Notes under the pieces: model-generated | The model's database searches: none | The model's input: only the letters and a program-made list of their open reading frames with translations | What the model was told of the DNA's origin: nothing | In this document: positions 7,543 to 15,820 of the stretch, in pieces | Numbering within the stretch: position 1 is the first letter of the stretch | Layout of the letters: each line of letters opens with the position of its first letter | Position numbers and translations under genes: made by a program | NCBI RefSeq assembly: GCF_900185715.1 | Contig: NZ_FYAS01000007.1 | Coordinates: 248,001-312,000, forward strand | Direction: 5' to 3' | DNA: 64,000 nucleotides | Origin: Allobosea sp. CS1GBMeth4 | Lineage (GTDB): Bacteria; Pseudomonadota; Alphaproteobacteria; Rhizobiales; Beijerinckiaceae

Positions 7543-8544
7543 ATGTCTGCTCTGCCCAAAGTCGCGGTCGTCGGGACCGGCGGCACGATCTGTTCTGTCG
7601 GAGTCGGCCCCTTCGACATCCTCGACTACGGCGCCAACGAGACGATGCTGCACGCCGACGCGCTCGTGGCAAAGTTCCCCGAAGTCGCCCAGCTCGCCGA
7701 GATCGTCGCCGTTCCGTTCAAGGCGGTGCCGAGCCCGAACATCTTCTTCGACGATTGGAAGGCGCTTGTCCTGACGTGCGATCGTCTGGTCGCCGAGCAT
7801 CGCGATCTCGCCGGGATCGTGATCCTGCACGGCACCGCGTCGCTGGAGGAAACCGCCTATTTCCTCAGCCTCACGGTCAAGGTATCCGTGCCCGTGGTCG
7901 TCGTCGGCTCGCAGCGCCCGGCGAGCGCACTCTCGACCGATGCCGGGATGAATCTCGCCAATGCGATCCGGACCGCTGCCTCGCCTGAGGCGCGCGGCCT
8001 CGGCGTTCTCGTCCTCCTCAACGACGAGATCCACGCAGCCCGAGAGGTCACCAAGACCTCGACTTTTCGTCTGCAGACCTTCCGCTCGCCGGATTTCGGC
8101 GTTCTCGGCCATGCCGATGGCGATGCGGTCGTGTTCTACCGGCGGCCGATGCGGCGCGCGGCCCCGGACACCGAGTTCGACATCCGCGAGCTCGCCGCCC
8201 TGCCGCGCGTCGATATCGTCCTCGCCTATACCGGCTCGGACGGCACGGCCGCGCGCGCCCTCGTCGCGGCCGGCGCCAGGGGCATCGTCTCCGCCGGCTT
8301 CGCTCCCGGCTTCGCCGGCCCCGCCGATTTCGAGGTCCTCAAGCAGGCGGCGGCGGACGGCGTCGTGGTGATGCAGTCGACCCGCGCCGGATCCGGCCGC
8401 ACATTCAAGGGCAAGCGCCTGCGCGAGGCCGGCTTCCTGACGACGGACAATCTCACCCCGCAAAAGGCGCGGCTCCTGCTCGCGCTGGCGCTGACGATCA
8501 GTGCCGAGCCGGCCGAGATCGAACGCGCCTTCCTGACCTATTGA
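7543..8544 (+). CDS. Asparaginase-family protein with altered substrate-binding motif
   Basis: This 333-aa protein has the two-domain asparaginase fold. The nucleophile motif is GTGGTI (Thr15). The second motif is HGTASLEETAYFL (residues 96-108), and the conserved Lys171 lies in VTKTST. In type I/II L-asparaginases the second motif is HGTDTxEET, whose Asp binds the substrate alpha-amino group. Here it is Ala99, followed by Ser100. The catalytic Thr98 and Lys are kept, so the enzyme is probably active on an amide lacking the asparagine amino-acid head. There is no signal peptide, so it is cytoplasmic. It sits between the cysteine hydrolase and a DMT transporter in the operon. Confidence 0.85.
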   Translation: MSALPKVAVVGTGGTICSVGVGPFDILDYGANETMLHADALVAKFPEVAQLAEIVAVPFKAVPSPNIFFDDWKALVLTCDRLVAEHRDLAGIVILHGTASLEETAYFLSLTVKVSVPVVVVGSQRPASALSTDAGMNLANAIRTAASPEARGLGVLVLLNDEIHAAREVTKTSTFRLQTFRSPDFGVLGHADGDAVVFYRRPMRRAAPDTEFDIRELAALPRVDIVLAYTGSDGTAARALVAAGARGIVSAGFAPGFAGPADFEVLKQAAADGVVVMQSTRAGSGRTFKGKRLREAGFLTTDNLTPQKARLLLALALTISAEPAEIERAFLTY

Positions 8545-8546
8545 CG

Positions 8547-9461
8547 ATGGGAACGATCCTGAAGGCGACCCTCGGGGAGGAGCGTGACGCGCGGCGCGGC
8601 GTGGTGATGATGCTCGTCGGTCTCGCGCTGTTCTCGATGCTGAACGGCGTGGTCAAGGCGCTGGCCGAGAGCTTTGCGGTCAACCAGATCGTCTTCTTCC
8701 GCAACGGCATCGCGCTGATCACCCTGCTGATGATGGCGCGAGGGCTGGGTGGCGTGTCGGCGTTGCGCGTCCGGAACCGGCGGGGCATGGCGCTGCAGGC
8801 GGTGCAGTTCACCGCCGTGCTGCTCTTCATCTTCGTGGCCTATCGCCACATGCCTCTGGCGGACGCCACCGCGATCTCCTTCCTGCAGCCGGTTCTGGTG
8901 ATGCTGCTCTCCGCACCGCTGCTCGGCGAGAAGGTGACGCGGCTGGGCTGGCTCGCGCTGCTGCTCGGGCTGGGCGGCGTCCTGCTGATGGTGCGGCCGA
9001 GCGGCGGCGGCAGCCTCTTCGGTCTCGGCATGTCGGTGATCGGCACGGTCTTCAGCGCGCTCTCGCTGATCCAGCAGCGCAATCTCTCGCGCAACGAGAC
9101 GTCGCTCGCGATCGCCTTCTGGACCCTGGCGGGATCAGCCTTGCTGGTGCTGCCGAGCCTGCCGTTCAACTGGGTTCAGCCGACGTCCGCCCAGTGGGCC
9201 CTGCTGATTGGCAACGGCCTGGCCTCGGGGGCCTGCCAATACCTGACCACCCGCGCGCTCTTCCACGCGCCCGTCGCGATGATCGCGCCCCTGTCCTACA
9301 CCAAGATGTTGTGGGCGCTGATCGTCGGCTTCGTCTGGTTCGGGGACGTGCCGACCATGCTCGTGCTCGCCGGTTCGGCGATCGTCATCGCGGCGAGTGC
9401 CCTTGTCTATCTGGCGCCGAGACCCGTGCCCGCGGCGGCTCGGCTCGAAGAGGCCCCATGA
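8547..9461 (+). CDS. EamA/DMT-family transporter
   Basis: This 304-aa membrane protein has about ten hydrophobic segments in two EamA repeats of five. The features are FFRNGIALI, AYRHMPLADATAISFLQPV and LLGEKVTRLGWLALLLG in repeat one, and RALFHAPVAMIAPLSYTKMLWALIVGF in repeat two. The ATG at 8547 is used; an in-frame TTG at 8541 overlaps the previous stop. DMT carriers usually export metabolites or amino acids. Here it may move a product of the hydrolases; the direction and substrate are unknown. Its last four bases overlap the start of the next gene (ATGA). Confidence 0.88.
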   Translation: MGTILKATLGEERDARRGVVMMLVGLALFSMLNGVVKALAESFAVNQIVFFRNGIALITLLMMARGLGGVSALRVRNRRGMALQAVQFTAVLLFIFVAYRHMPLADATAISFLQPVLVMLLSAPLLGEKVTRLGWLALLLGLGGVLLMVRPSGGGSLFGLGMSVIGTVFSALSLIQQRNLSRNETSLAIAFWTLAGSALLVLPSLPFNWVQPTSAQWALLIGNGLASGACQYLTTRALFHAPVAMIAPLSYTKMLWALIVGFVWFGDVPTMLVLAGSAIVIAASALVYLAPRPVPAAARLEEAP

Positions 9462-10615
9462 TCTCCCCGATCTCCTCGATCGCCGCTTGGTTGGACGACG
9501 TCCGGGCCGGTTTCTCCGCCCTGAAACCGTCGCGCTTTCCGTATCGGCGCTTCTGTCTGGCTCTGGTGCTGGGCTTCGGCGGTGGTCTGCTGTTTCTGCG
9601 CCTGGCGCTTCCGCTGCCCTGGATGATGGGGCCGATGCTGACCTGCACGGTCGCGGCGCTGATGCGCGTGCCGGTCGCGGCGCCGCCGGTCATTCGCCCG
9701 CCCATGACGATGGTGATCGGCGTCATGCTCGGCGCCGCCTTCAGCCCCGATCTGATGACCCGCATCCTGCAGTGGTGGCCGGCGATCCTCGGGCTGCTGG
9801 CCTTCATCACGCTCTGCGGCGGTTCGGTCGTCTGGTATTTCCGCAGGGTGGGCGGCTATGACCGGACGACGGCTTATTTCGCCGGCATGCCCGGCGGGCT
9901 GGTCGAGATGATCAGCCTGGGGGAGGAGCGTGGCGGTGACGGCCAGGTCATCGCGCTGGTCCATTCGGTTCGAATTCTGCTGATCGTGATGACATTGCCC
10001 TTCGCCATTCAATGGCTGGAGAGCGTGTCGCTGAACCGGATGGCGGGTGCCGTCTCCCTGTTTTCCACGCCCGTGATCTCCGAGCTCTGGCTTTTGGGCT
10101 GTGGTCTCGCCGGCTGTTTCCTCGGCTATAGGCTCAACCTGCCCGCCAGATATCTTCTCGGGCCGATGCTCGCCAGCGCCCTCGTCCATCTCGCGGGGTG
10201 GAGCGACTTCAAGCCGCCATTCGAGATCGTGAACGCCGCGCAGCTGATCCTGGGGGTGGTCATCGGTTGCCGCTTTGCCGGCACGCCGTCGCGAACCGTC
10301 GGACACATTATCCTGCTCTCGTTGGGGTCGACCGCAATCCTGCTGTTCTGGACGGCTGTGTGCGCCGGCGCGGTATCCTGGCTGACCGAACATCGGGCCA
10401 TCTCGCTGCTGATGGCCTATTCACCCGGGGGGCTCGCCGAGATGAGCCTGATCGCGCTCGCGGTCCAAGCCGAGGTCGCCTTCGTGGCCGCTCATCATAT
10501 CATCCGCATCTTCGTCGTGATGGTCGCGGCCGCCCCCGTCTACGCGTTGCTGGACCGCCTCCGCAGCCGCGGTATCGAAGCCGGCTCGTCGCCGTCACGA
10601 ATTCCGGCGGAGTGA
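9458..10615 (+). CDS. AbrB-family duplicated membrane protein
   Basis: This 385-aa, multi-pass protein has the AbrB duplication architecture. Two halves each carry a WMMGPML/LLGPML motif and a PGG-EM motif (AGMPGGLVEMISLG near residue 145, AYSPGGLAEMSLIAL near 325). Members are called AbrB-family transporters or putative ammonia-monooxygenase regulators; the biochemical role is poorly known. The reading frame is open back to 9194, but the ATG at 9458 overlaps the upstream stop by ATGA, which indicates translational coupling, and the hydrophobic domain starts after it. It is the last gene of the ABC/hydrolase operon before the regulator. Confidence 0.85.
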   Translation: MISPISSIAAWLDDVRAGFSALKPSRFPYRRFCLALVLGFGGGLLFLRLALPLPWMMGPMLTCTVAALMRVPVAAPPVIRPPMTMVIGVMLGAAFSPDLMTRILQWWPAILGLLAFITLCGGSVVWYFRRVGGYDRTTAYFAGMPGGLVEMISLGEERGGDGQVIALVHSVRILLIVMTLPFAIQWLESVSLNRMAGAVSLFSTPVISELWLLGCGLAGCFLGYRLNLPARYLLGPMLASALVHLAGWSDFKPPFEIVNAAQLILGVVIGCRFAGTPSRTVGHIILLSLGSTAILLFWTAVCAGAVSWLTEHRAISLLMAYSPGGLAEMSLIALAVQAEVAFVAAHHIIRIFVVMVAAAPVYALLDRLRSRGIEAGSSPSRIPAE

Positions 10616-10631
10616 GCTGGGGATCATGGCG

Positions 10632-10643
10632 ATTGCATACATT
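10632..10643 (+). promoter_or_regulatory. Candidate fifth copy of the 12-bp operator upstream of gntR
   Basis: ATTGCATACATT matches the distal element of the leftward operon (read as ATTGTATCCATT) at 10 of 12 positions. It lies in the 214-bp gap before the GntR gene and would fit autoregulation. The same gap holds TTGACT (10700-10705) and TAGCTG 17 bp further on, a weak sigma-70-like pair. Confidence 0.35.
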
Positions 10644-10829
10644 CAAAGCTGGTGGGCAGGCATTATGCACATTGACCGCTCGATAATGCCGATCCGGCGT
10701 TGACTAGCCGCCGTAAACGCACTAGCTGCCTCCCGACTGTACACGATCGGCGTGTGCCTGCTGCCGACGTAGTCAGGTCGGCGCTGCGGCAGGCCTTCGC
10801 CAGCTGCTTCTTCGAGGGGATGGCACATC

Positions 10830-11531
10830 ATGGCGACGCGCGGCGTCTCGGTCACGAACAAGCTCAGGGAGGCCGTGCTCGGGGGCGATTATGCCGGCGG
10901 CACGCGTCTGAACGAGGTCGATCTGGCCGAGGCTCTCGCGGTGTCGCGGACACCGATCCGGGCCGCTCTCTCCACGCTGGCGGCCGAGGGGCTGCTCGAA
11001 TATCGCCCCAACAGCGGCTATGTGGTGAAGGCCTTCGCCGCCAAGGATATCGAGGGCATCTATGTGGTGCGGGCCGATCTCGAGGGGCTGTGCGCCCGTC
11101 TCGTGGCGCAGCAGGGCCTGTCGGACCTCCATCGCGGCCTCATTCACAAGGTGCTGGAGGAGAGCGAGCAGCTTCAGAACGCCGAAGATTGGACCGACGA
11201 GGTGTCGGACGTCTGGCGGGATCTGAACGACCGATTCCACAACACGCTCATCGAGGCCTCGGGCAACTCCCATCTGGCGATGATGCTCCGCAAGTCGCGG
11301 GCGATTCCGCTGCTCAACCAGCTCAAGTTCCGCTGGTTCGACGTGGCGACTCTCGCTCGTTCGCATGACGACCACTGCCAGGTTTTCGCCGCCATCACGA
11401 GCGGGCAGGTCGTGCGCGCCGAAAGCATTGCTGCAGAACACGTCTACCGCTCGGGCCAGCGCATCATCGAGCATTGGCGCAAGATGGACACGCGCAAGCC
11501 GGCCGCGGCCGCCAAGGCCCGCGCGGCCTGA
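10830..11531 (+). CDS. GntR-family (FCD/FadR subfamily) transcriptional regulator
   Basis: This 233-aa regulator has an N-terminal winged helix-turn-helix (about residues 8-68; VSRTPIRAALSTLAAEGLLE is the recognition region). An all-helical FCD ligand-binding domain follows. The FCD metal-site pattern is visible as DLNDRFHNTL, SHDDHCQVF and AEHVYRSG. Longer open frames starting at 10700 are in another frame and are shadows. The gene is separated from the ABC operon by 214 bp and convergent with the amidase operon. It is the only regulator close to both sigma-54 operons and is proposed to bind the ATTGTRTSCAAT elements; effector unknown. Confidence 0.9.
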   Translation: MATRGVSVTNKLREAVLGGDYAGGTRLNEVDLAEALAVSRTPIRAALSTLAAEGLLEYRPNSGYVVKAFAAKDIEGIYVVRADLEGLCARLVAQQGLSDLHRGLIHKVLEESEQLQNAEDWTDEVSDVWRDLNDRFHNTLIEASGNSHLAMMLRKSRAIPLLNQLKFRWFDVATLARSHDDHCQVFAAITSGQVVRAESIAAEHVYRSGQRIIEHWRKMDTRKPAAAAKARAA

Positions 11532-11536
11532 TGGCA

Positions 11537-11567
11537 CCCGCCGCGGCAGGGAGCGTGCCGCGGCGGG
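11537..11567. terminator. Strong bidirectional hairpin between convergent operons
   Basis: A perfect 12-bp stem (CCCGCCGCGGCA / TGCCGCGGCGGG) with a 7-nt loop fills the 43-bp gap between the gntR stop and the stop of the leftward amidase gene. No long T-tract flanks it, but the position and stability fit a shared terminator. Confidence 0.65.
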
Positions 11568-11574
11568 AATCGCG

Positions 11575-12984
11575 TCAGGCGGCCTCCGCGAGGCCGAGCA
11601 TGGCCGGCCGTCGCTGCCGCCAGGGCGTGGCCTTTTCGAAGGCATGAGCCGCCTGCAGCAGCACCGCCTCGCCGAATGGGCGTGCCGCGAGCTGGATCGA
11701 CACCGGCAGGCCGTTAGGCCCGAAGCCCGAGGGCACGCAGATCGCGGGCATCCCGGTCAGGTTGAAGGCCATGGTGAAATTCGGCTTGTCGAGATTGTCC
11801 CAGCGCGGCACCTGATCGATCGGCGGGGCCTCGTCCGGGTTGCCGGCCGTGAGCACCACGTCGACTCCGGCCATCGCCGCCGTCATTTCCGCGATCAGCT
11901 CGCGTCGCCGCCGCAGCGCCTGGACATAGTCCATGCCCGTGCAGAGGGCGGCGAAGACGAGGCGGTCGCGATAGCGCTGTCCGAATTTCTCGGGGTTCTT
12001 CAGCATCATGCGCTCATAGGCGGCGCCGCGCTCGACGGTCGCAATGAAGAAGCCGGCGGCCGTATATTCCTGCAGTGCCGAGAGCTTGATCTCGACGACC
12101 TCGGCGCCCAGGCTCCGATAGGCGGCGATCGCTGCGTCGATACCGGCCTGGACGGCCGGTGCGACCGGGCGGTCGCTCTCGTGCCAGCGCTGCAGCACAC
12201 CGATTTTGAGCCCCTTCGCCCCCTTGGCCAGCCCCGCCGTGTAATCGGGCACCGGCCGGTCGGCGCTGGCGGGATCGGCCGGGTCATGGCCGGCCAGCGC
12301 CTGCAGCATCAGCGCGCAGTCCTCCGTCGTCCAGGCCATCGGGCCGATATGGTCGAGCGAATAGGCCGCCGGCGCGACGCCCGCGCGGCTGACCAGCCCA
12401 TATGTCGGCTTCAGACCGACGATGCCGCACAGGGCCGCCGGGCCGCGGATCGAGCCGCCCGTATCCGTGCCGAGCCCGCCGAGCACGAGCCCGGCCGCGA
12501 CGGCAGCGCCTGTGCCGCTCGAGGAGCCGGCCGTGAAGCGCTGTGTGTCCCATGGATTGCGCGCGGGTGGCCAGGGCAGGTCGAATGACGGGCCGCCGTC
12601 GGCGAATTCGTGGGTGGTGAGCTTGCCCATCAGCACGGTGCCGGCGGCGTCGAGCGCCGCGGCGGATGCGGCGTCCTTGCCGGGCACATTGCCGATGTTG
12701 TGGGCCGACTGGCAGGTCGTCAGGATGCCCTTGGTGTCGATGATGTCCTTCAGGCCGATCGGGATGCCGTGCAGCGGCGACTTCGGCCCCGAGGCCCTGA
12801 TTTCGGCCTCGGCCCGGCGGGCGTCGGCGCGGGCACGTTCCTCGGTCAGGGTGACGAAGGCGTGCAGCTCGGGCTCGAAGACCTTCACGCGGGCGAGACA
12901 GGCCTCCGTGAGCTCGACCGGAGAAAGCTTGCCCGCGCTGATCAAGGCGGCGGCCTCGGCGATGGTCAGGATGTCCGTGCTCAT
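11575..12984 (-). CDS. Amidase-signature enzyme 1, paired with a small AtzG-like protein
   Basis: This 469-aa amidase-signature hydrolase has the Ser-cisSer-Lys triad visible: Lys79 in HGIPIGLKDIID, the Ser-rich loop GSSSGTG (~153-159) and nucleophile Ser178 in GTDTGGSIR. The family includes GatA, AtzE, AtzF, urea-amidolyase domains and malonamidases, all cleaving C-N amide bonds. The ATG overlaps the stop of the 67-aa gene upstream by four bases (ATGA), the arrangement seen for AtzG-AtzE. It is the last gene of a leftward operon with three further amidases and an EamA transporter. Substrate unknown. Confidence 0.92.
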   Translation of the reverse strand: MSTDILTIAEAAALISAGKLSPVELTEACLARVKVFEPELHAFVTLTEERARADARRAEAEIRASGPKSPLHGIPIGLKDIIDTKGILTTCQSAHNIGNVPGKDAASAAALDAAGTVLMGKLTTHEFADGGPSFDLPWPPARNPWDTQRFTAGSSSGTGAAVAAGLVLGGLGTDTGGSIRGPAALCGIVGLKPTYGLVSRAGVAPAAYSLDHIGPMAWTTEDCALMLQALAGHDPADPASADRPVPDYTAGLAKGAKGLKIGVLQRWHESDRPVAPAVQAGIDAAIAAYRSLGAEVVEIKLSALQEYTAAGFFIATVERGAAYERMMLKNPEKFGQRYRDRLVFAALCTGMDYVQALRRRRELIAEMTAAMAGVDVVLTAGNPDEAPPIDQVPRWDNLDKPNFTMAFNLTGMPAICVPSGFGPNGLPVSIQLAARPFGEAVLLQAAHAFEKATPWRQRRPAMLGLAEAA

Positions 12985-13184
12985 CGGGCGGCCTCCTCGT
13001 TCGGGAAGCCGAAGACGTGGGCCGGCTCGGCCATGTAGCTGCGCTCGCCCCGGATCCGGGCGGACATCTCGACGATGTAGCCATAGGCTTGCGCATATTC
13101 GGCGATCTGCTCTGGCGTCAGCTGGAAGCCCGTGCGCGCCAGAAGGGCGCTCATCTCGGCTTCGGATGCGATCGGGGTGGGCAT
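12981..13184 (-). CDS. Small AtzG/GatC-like amidase partner 1
   Basis: This 67-aa, mostly helical, soluble protein ends SYMAEPAHVFGFPNEEAAR. AAGGAG lies upstream of the ATG, and the stop overlaps the start of amidase 1. Length, position and the C-terminal EPAxVF motif resemble AtzG (DUF4089), the GatC-fold subunit that AtzE needs for activity. Two further small proteins in this operon (15601-15789, 17248-17439) share the pattern R-x-R-x-x-R-x-Y-x-x-EPAH. Assignment as a structural subunit is inference from these features; no domain search was run. Confidence 0.75.
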   Translation of the reverse strand: MPTPIASEAEMSALLARTGFQLTPEQIAEYAQAYGYIVEMSARIRGERSYMAEPAHVFGFPNEEAAR

Positions 13185-13247
13185 GGCTCGCGTCTCCTTC
13201 GGCTTATGCGGATGCCCGCACCATGCGGGCGGCGAGGGTGGAAACCG

Positions 13248-14126
13248 CTAGGCGGCCAGCTGGCGGCGCTTGCGCTGTTCTTCCTGGAAGATGAAGAGGG
13301 TCGCGCCCATCACGATGGCCGCGCCGACCAGCACCCAGCGATCCGGGATCTCCCGGTAGGCCAGCCAGGCGAACAGCGCGACGAAGGGCAGGCGCGCGAA
13401 ATCGAAGGGCATGACCGTTGAGGCCGGCGCATTGCGCAAAGCCAGGAACAGCGTCAGCCGACCCACGAACATCGCCACCGCCATCGCCACGAGGAACAGC
13501 ATCATGTCGAGGGACGGTGTCCGCCAGTACAGCACGGCCGGGGTCAGTCCGGTGACCACCGGGATCAGGGTGGTGACGGCAACAATGCGGCTCATGCGCT
13601 CGATCTGCGTGAGCCGCTTCGAGATCAGGTAACCCGACGCCATCGACAGGGTCGAGATCATCAACGCAACCGTCCCGCCATCGAGCGCGACGAAGCCGGG
13701 TCGCGAAATCACCATCACGCCGACGAAGCCGACCAGCACCGCCGCCCAGCGGCTGCGCGAGACGGTCTCCCCGAGCAGCACCCCGGCCAGCGCCGTTACG
13801 ATGATCGGGGCCGCAAAGGTCAGGGCGGTGGCCTTGGCGAGCGGCACGTGGGCGAGCGCGTAGAACCAGGTCAGGTTCGAGATGCAGCCGATCGCGGTCA
13901 TGAGCCCGTAGAGCTTGCGCTTCTCGCGCAGGTCCGGCAGCGCCGCATCGCCCCGGAGCTGAGGCCACACGAAGACGAGCATGATCAGGTTGGTCAGGAA
14001 GCTGATCTGAAACGGGTGCAGTTCCGTCGCGATCAGCCTGACCAGCGAGTTGCCGCCCGCCAGGAAGGCCGTGCTCAGGATCATCCAGAGGATGCCGGCC
14101 TGGACGGTGTTGCGGGCCTCGGCCAT
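13248..14126 (-). CDS. EamA/DMT-family transporter inside the amidase operon
   Basis: This 292-aa membrane protein has ten predicted helices in two EamA repeats. It shows FALAHVPLAKATALTFAAPI-type spacing in the first half and FVGRLTLFLALRNAPASTVMPFD in the second, with a basic, Arg/Lys-rich C-terminus. It sits between amidase 2 and the small protein 1/amidase 1 pair, 66 and 63 bp from its neighbours. It is only distantly similar to the carrier at 8547-9461, so it is probably not a recent duplicate. Its likely role is export or uptake of a pathway intermediate. Confidence 0.88.
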   Translation of the reverse strand: MAEARNTVQAGILWMILSTAFLAGGNSLVRLIATELHPFQISFLTNLIMLVFVWPQLRGDAALPDLREKRKLYGLMTAIGCISNLTWFYALAHVPLAKATALTFAAPIIVTALAGVLLGETVSRSRWAAVLVGFVGVMVISRPGFVALDGGTVALMISTLSMASGYLISKRLTQIERMSRIVAVTTLIPVVTGLTPAVLYWRTPSLDMMLFLVAMAVAMFVGRLTLFLALRNAPASTVMPFDFARLPFVALFAWLAYREIPDRWVLVGAAIVMGATLFIFQEEQRKRRQLAA

Positions 14127-14192
14127 GGCGTGGCGGATTCCTGTGTCGGTGGGGAGGAGCGGGCGACCCGGAGCGGCCGCCCGGCGAAACGG

Positions 14193-15599
14193 TCAGGCGG
14201 CCAGCAGTCCGGGCCGCCTCGCGCGCCAGTCGGTGGCCTGCTCGTAGGCGTGGCCGAGCTGGAACACGGTCGTCTCCGCGAAGGGGCGGCCGGCGAGCTG
14301 GATCGCGACCGGCAGACCCGTCTTCTCCTCGTAGCCGGCACACAGCGCGAGCGCCGGCAGGCCCGTGACGTTGAACGGCATGGTGATCGAAGGCTTCTGG
14401 TACATCAGCCACTTCGGGACCTGGTCAATCGGCTGGGCCGGAAAAGGCGAGCCCGCTGTCAGCAGCGCATCGACGCCGATCATCGCCTCTGCGACGGCGG
14501 CACAGAGCTCCCGGCGCCGCCGCAGTGCCTGCACGTAGTCGGCTCCTGTCAGCAGGCCGCCCAGGCTGATCCGGTCGCGAGCGATCTCTCCATAGAGTTC
14601 CGGCGTCGCCCGCAGATCCGCCTCGTGAATCGCGAAGGCTTCGGAGGACATGATGATGAGCCCCACGGCCGCGAAATCCATGAGCGGCGGCAGCGTCACC
14701 TCCTTGACGACGCAGCCCAGCGAGCGGAACACGGCGATCGCCGCCTCGATGGCGGCCAGTACCGGCGGCGCGGCCTCGTGGTCGGTCTCGTGGAAGTGGC
14801 GGATCAGGCCGATGGTCTTGCCCTTGACCGGCGCTCCGAGCGTCCCGGCGAAGTCGGGCACCGCGACATTCGCGCAGGCCGGGTCGAGCGGGTCGTGCCC
14901 CGCCATCGCCTGCAGCATCAGAGCCGCATCCTCGACCGTCCAGCACATCGGGCCGGCATGGTCGAGCGACTGCGACAGCGGCAGGATACCGCGGCGCGAG
15001 AGCAGCCCATAGGTCGGCTTGATGCCGGCCAGCCCGCACAGGGAGGACGGGCTGCGGATGGAGCCGCCGGTATCCGAGCCGGTCGCGCCGAGGACCATCC
15101 CGGTGGCGACCGCGGCGGCGGAGCCCGAGGACGAGCCGCCTGTGGTTCGGGAGGGATCCCAGGGATTGCGTGCGGGCGGCGTGAACAGGTCGAAGGAGGG
15201 GCCGCCGATAGCGAATTCATAGGTGCCGAACTTGCCGGTGATGATCGCACCGCTTTCCCGGAGCTTCGCCACCGTAAAGGCATCCTCTGCCGGAACGCGG
15301 CTCTGCAGCAGTCTCGAATGGCCGGTCGTCGCCACTCCCGCCGTGTCGTAGATGTCCTTCAGCCCGATCGGGATTCCGTGCATCGGGCCACGGTGATGGC
15401 CGGCGCGGATCTCGGCTTCGGCCGCCTTTGCCGCATCGAGAGCCTGCTCGGGAGTGAAGGCGACATAGGTGCTGAGCGTTGCATCGAGGGCTTCGGTGCG
15501 GGCGATGCAGGCTTGGGTCAGCTCCACGGGCGAGAGCTCGCGGGTCGCGATCAGGGTGGAGGCCTCGCGGATCGTGAGCAGGGTGGGATCGCTGACCAT
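14193..15599 (-). CDS. Amidase-signature enzyme 2, paired with a small AtzG-like protein
   Basis: This 468-aa amidase-signature enzyme shows Lys81 (HGIPIGLKDIYD), a GGSSSGS loop (~154-160) and nucleophile Ser180 (GSDTGGSIR). The C-terminal half contains SSEAFAIHEADLRATPELYGE, a stretch shared with amidases 3 and 4 but not obvious in amidase 1. The ATG lies one base after the stop of the 62-aa gene upstream, so translation is probably coupled. A GC-rich hairpin (stem CGGGCG/CGCCCG, 14160-14183) lies downstream, before the EamA gene. Substrate unknown. Confidence 0.92.
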   Translation of the reverse strand: MVSDPTLLTIREASTLIATRELSPVELTQACIARTEALDATLSTYVAFTPEQALDAAKAAEAEIRAGHHRGPMHGIPIGLKDIYDTAGVATTGHSRLLQSRVPAEDAFTVAKLRESGAIITGKFGTYEFAIGGPSFDLFTPPARNPWDPSRTTGGSSSGSAAAVATGMVLGATGSDTGGSIRSPSSLCGLAGIKPTYGLLSRRGILPLSQSLDHAGPMCWTVEDAALMLQAMAGHDPLDPACANVAVPDFAGTLGAPVKGKTIGLIRHFHETDHEAAPPVLAAIEAAIAVFRSLGCVVKEVTLPPLMDFAAVGLIIMSSEAFAIHEADLRATPELYGEIARDRISLGGLLTGADYVQALRRRRELCAAVAEAMIGVDALLTAGSPFPAQPIDQVPKWLMYQKPSITMPFNVTGLPALALCAGYEEKTGLPVAIQLAGRPFAETTVFQLGHAYEQATDWRARRPGLLAA

Positions 15600-15600
15600 C

Positions 15601-15789
15601 TCAGCGGTCCGCCGGGGTGAAAATGTGAGCGGGCTCGGCGTCGTAGCCCCGCGATGTGCGGACGCGCTCCCGCATCGCCTGAAGCAACGTGTAGGCGTTG
15701 CGCATGTCCTCGAAACTCTCCGGCTTGACGCGGATGCCTGCCCTGTCGAGCAGCAGCCTGAAGGCTTCGACCGAGATCGTCTCGCTCAT
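15601..15789 (-). CDS. Small AtzG/GatC-like amidase partner 2
   Basis: This 62-aa protein starts MSETISVEAF and ends RGYDAEPAHIFTPADR. An in-frame start 27 codons earlier would run into amidase 3. I place the start at 15789 because AGGAG lies just upstream and the N-terminus then aligns in length with partners 1 and 3. It carries the shared R-x-R-x-x-R-x-Y-x-x-EPAH ending. It directly precedes amidase 2 with one intervening base. Confidence 0.72.
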   Translation of the reverse strand: MSETISVEAFRLLLDRAGIRVKPESFEDMRNAYTLLQAMRERVRTSRGYDAEPAHIFTPADR

Positions 15790-15820
15790 GATCCACTCCT
15801 GTTCGGTTGGGGGCGTCGGC

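Noticed and set aside
10700..11368. A + strand frame starting 130 bp before gntR
   Set aside because: It is out of frame with gntR and lacks any conserved motif, whereas the frame at 10830 has a full winged helix and FCD domain.
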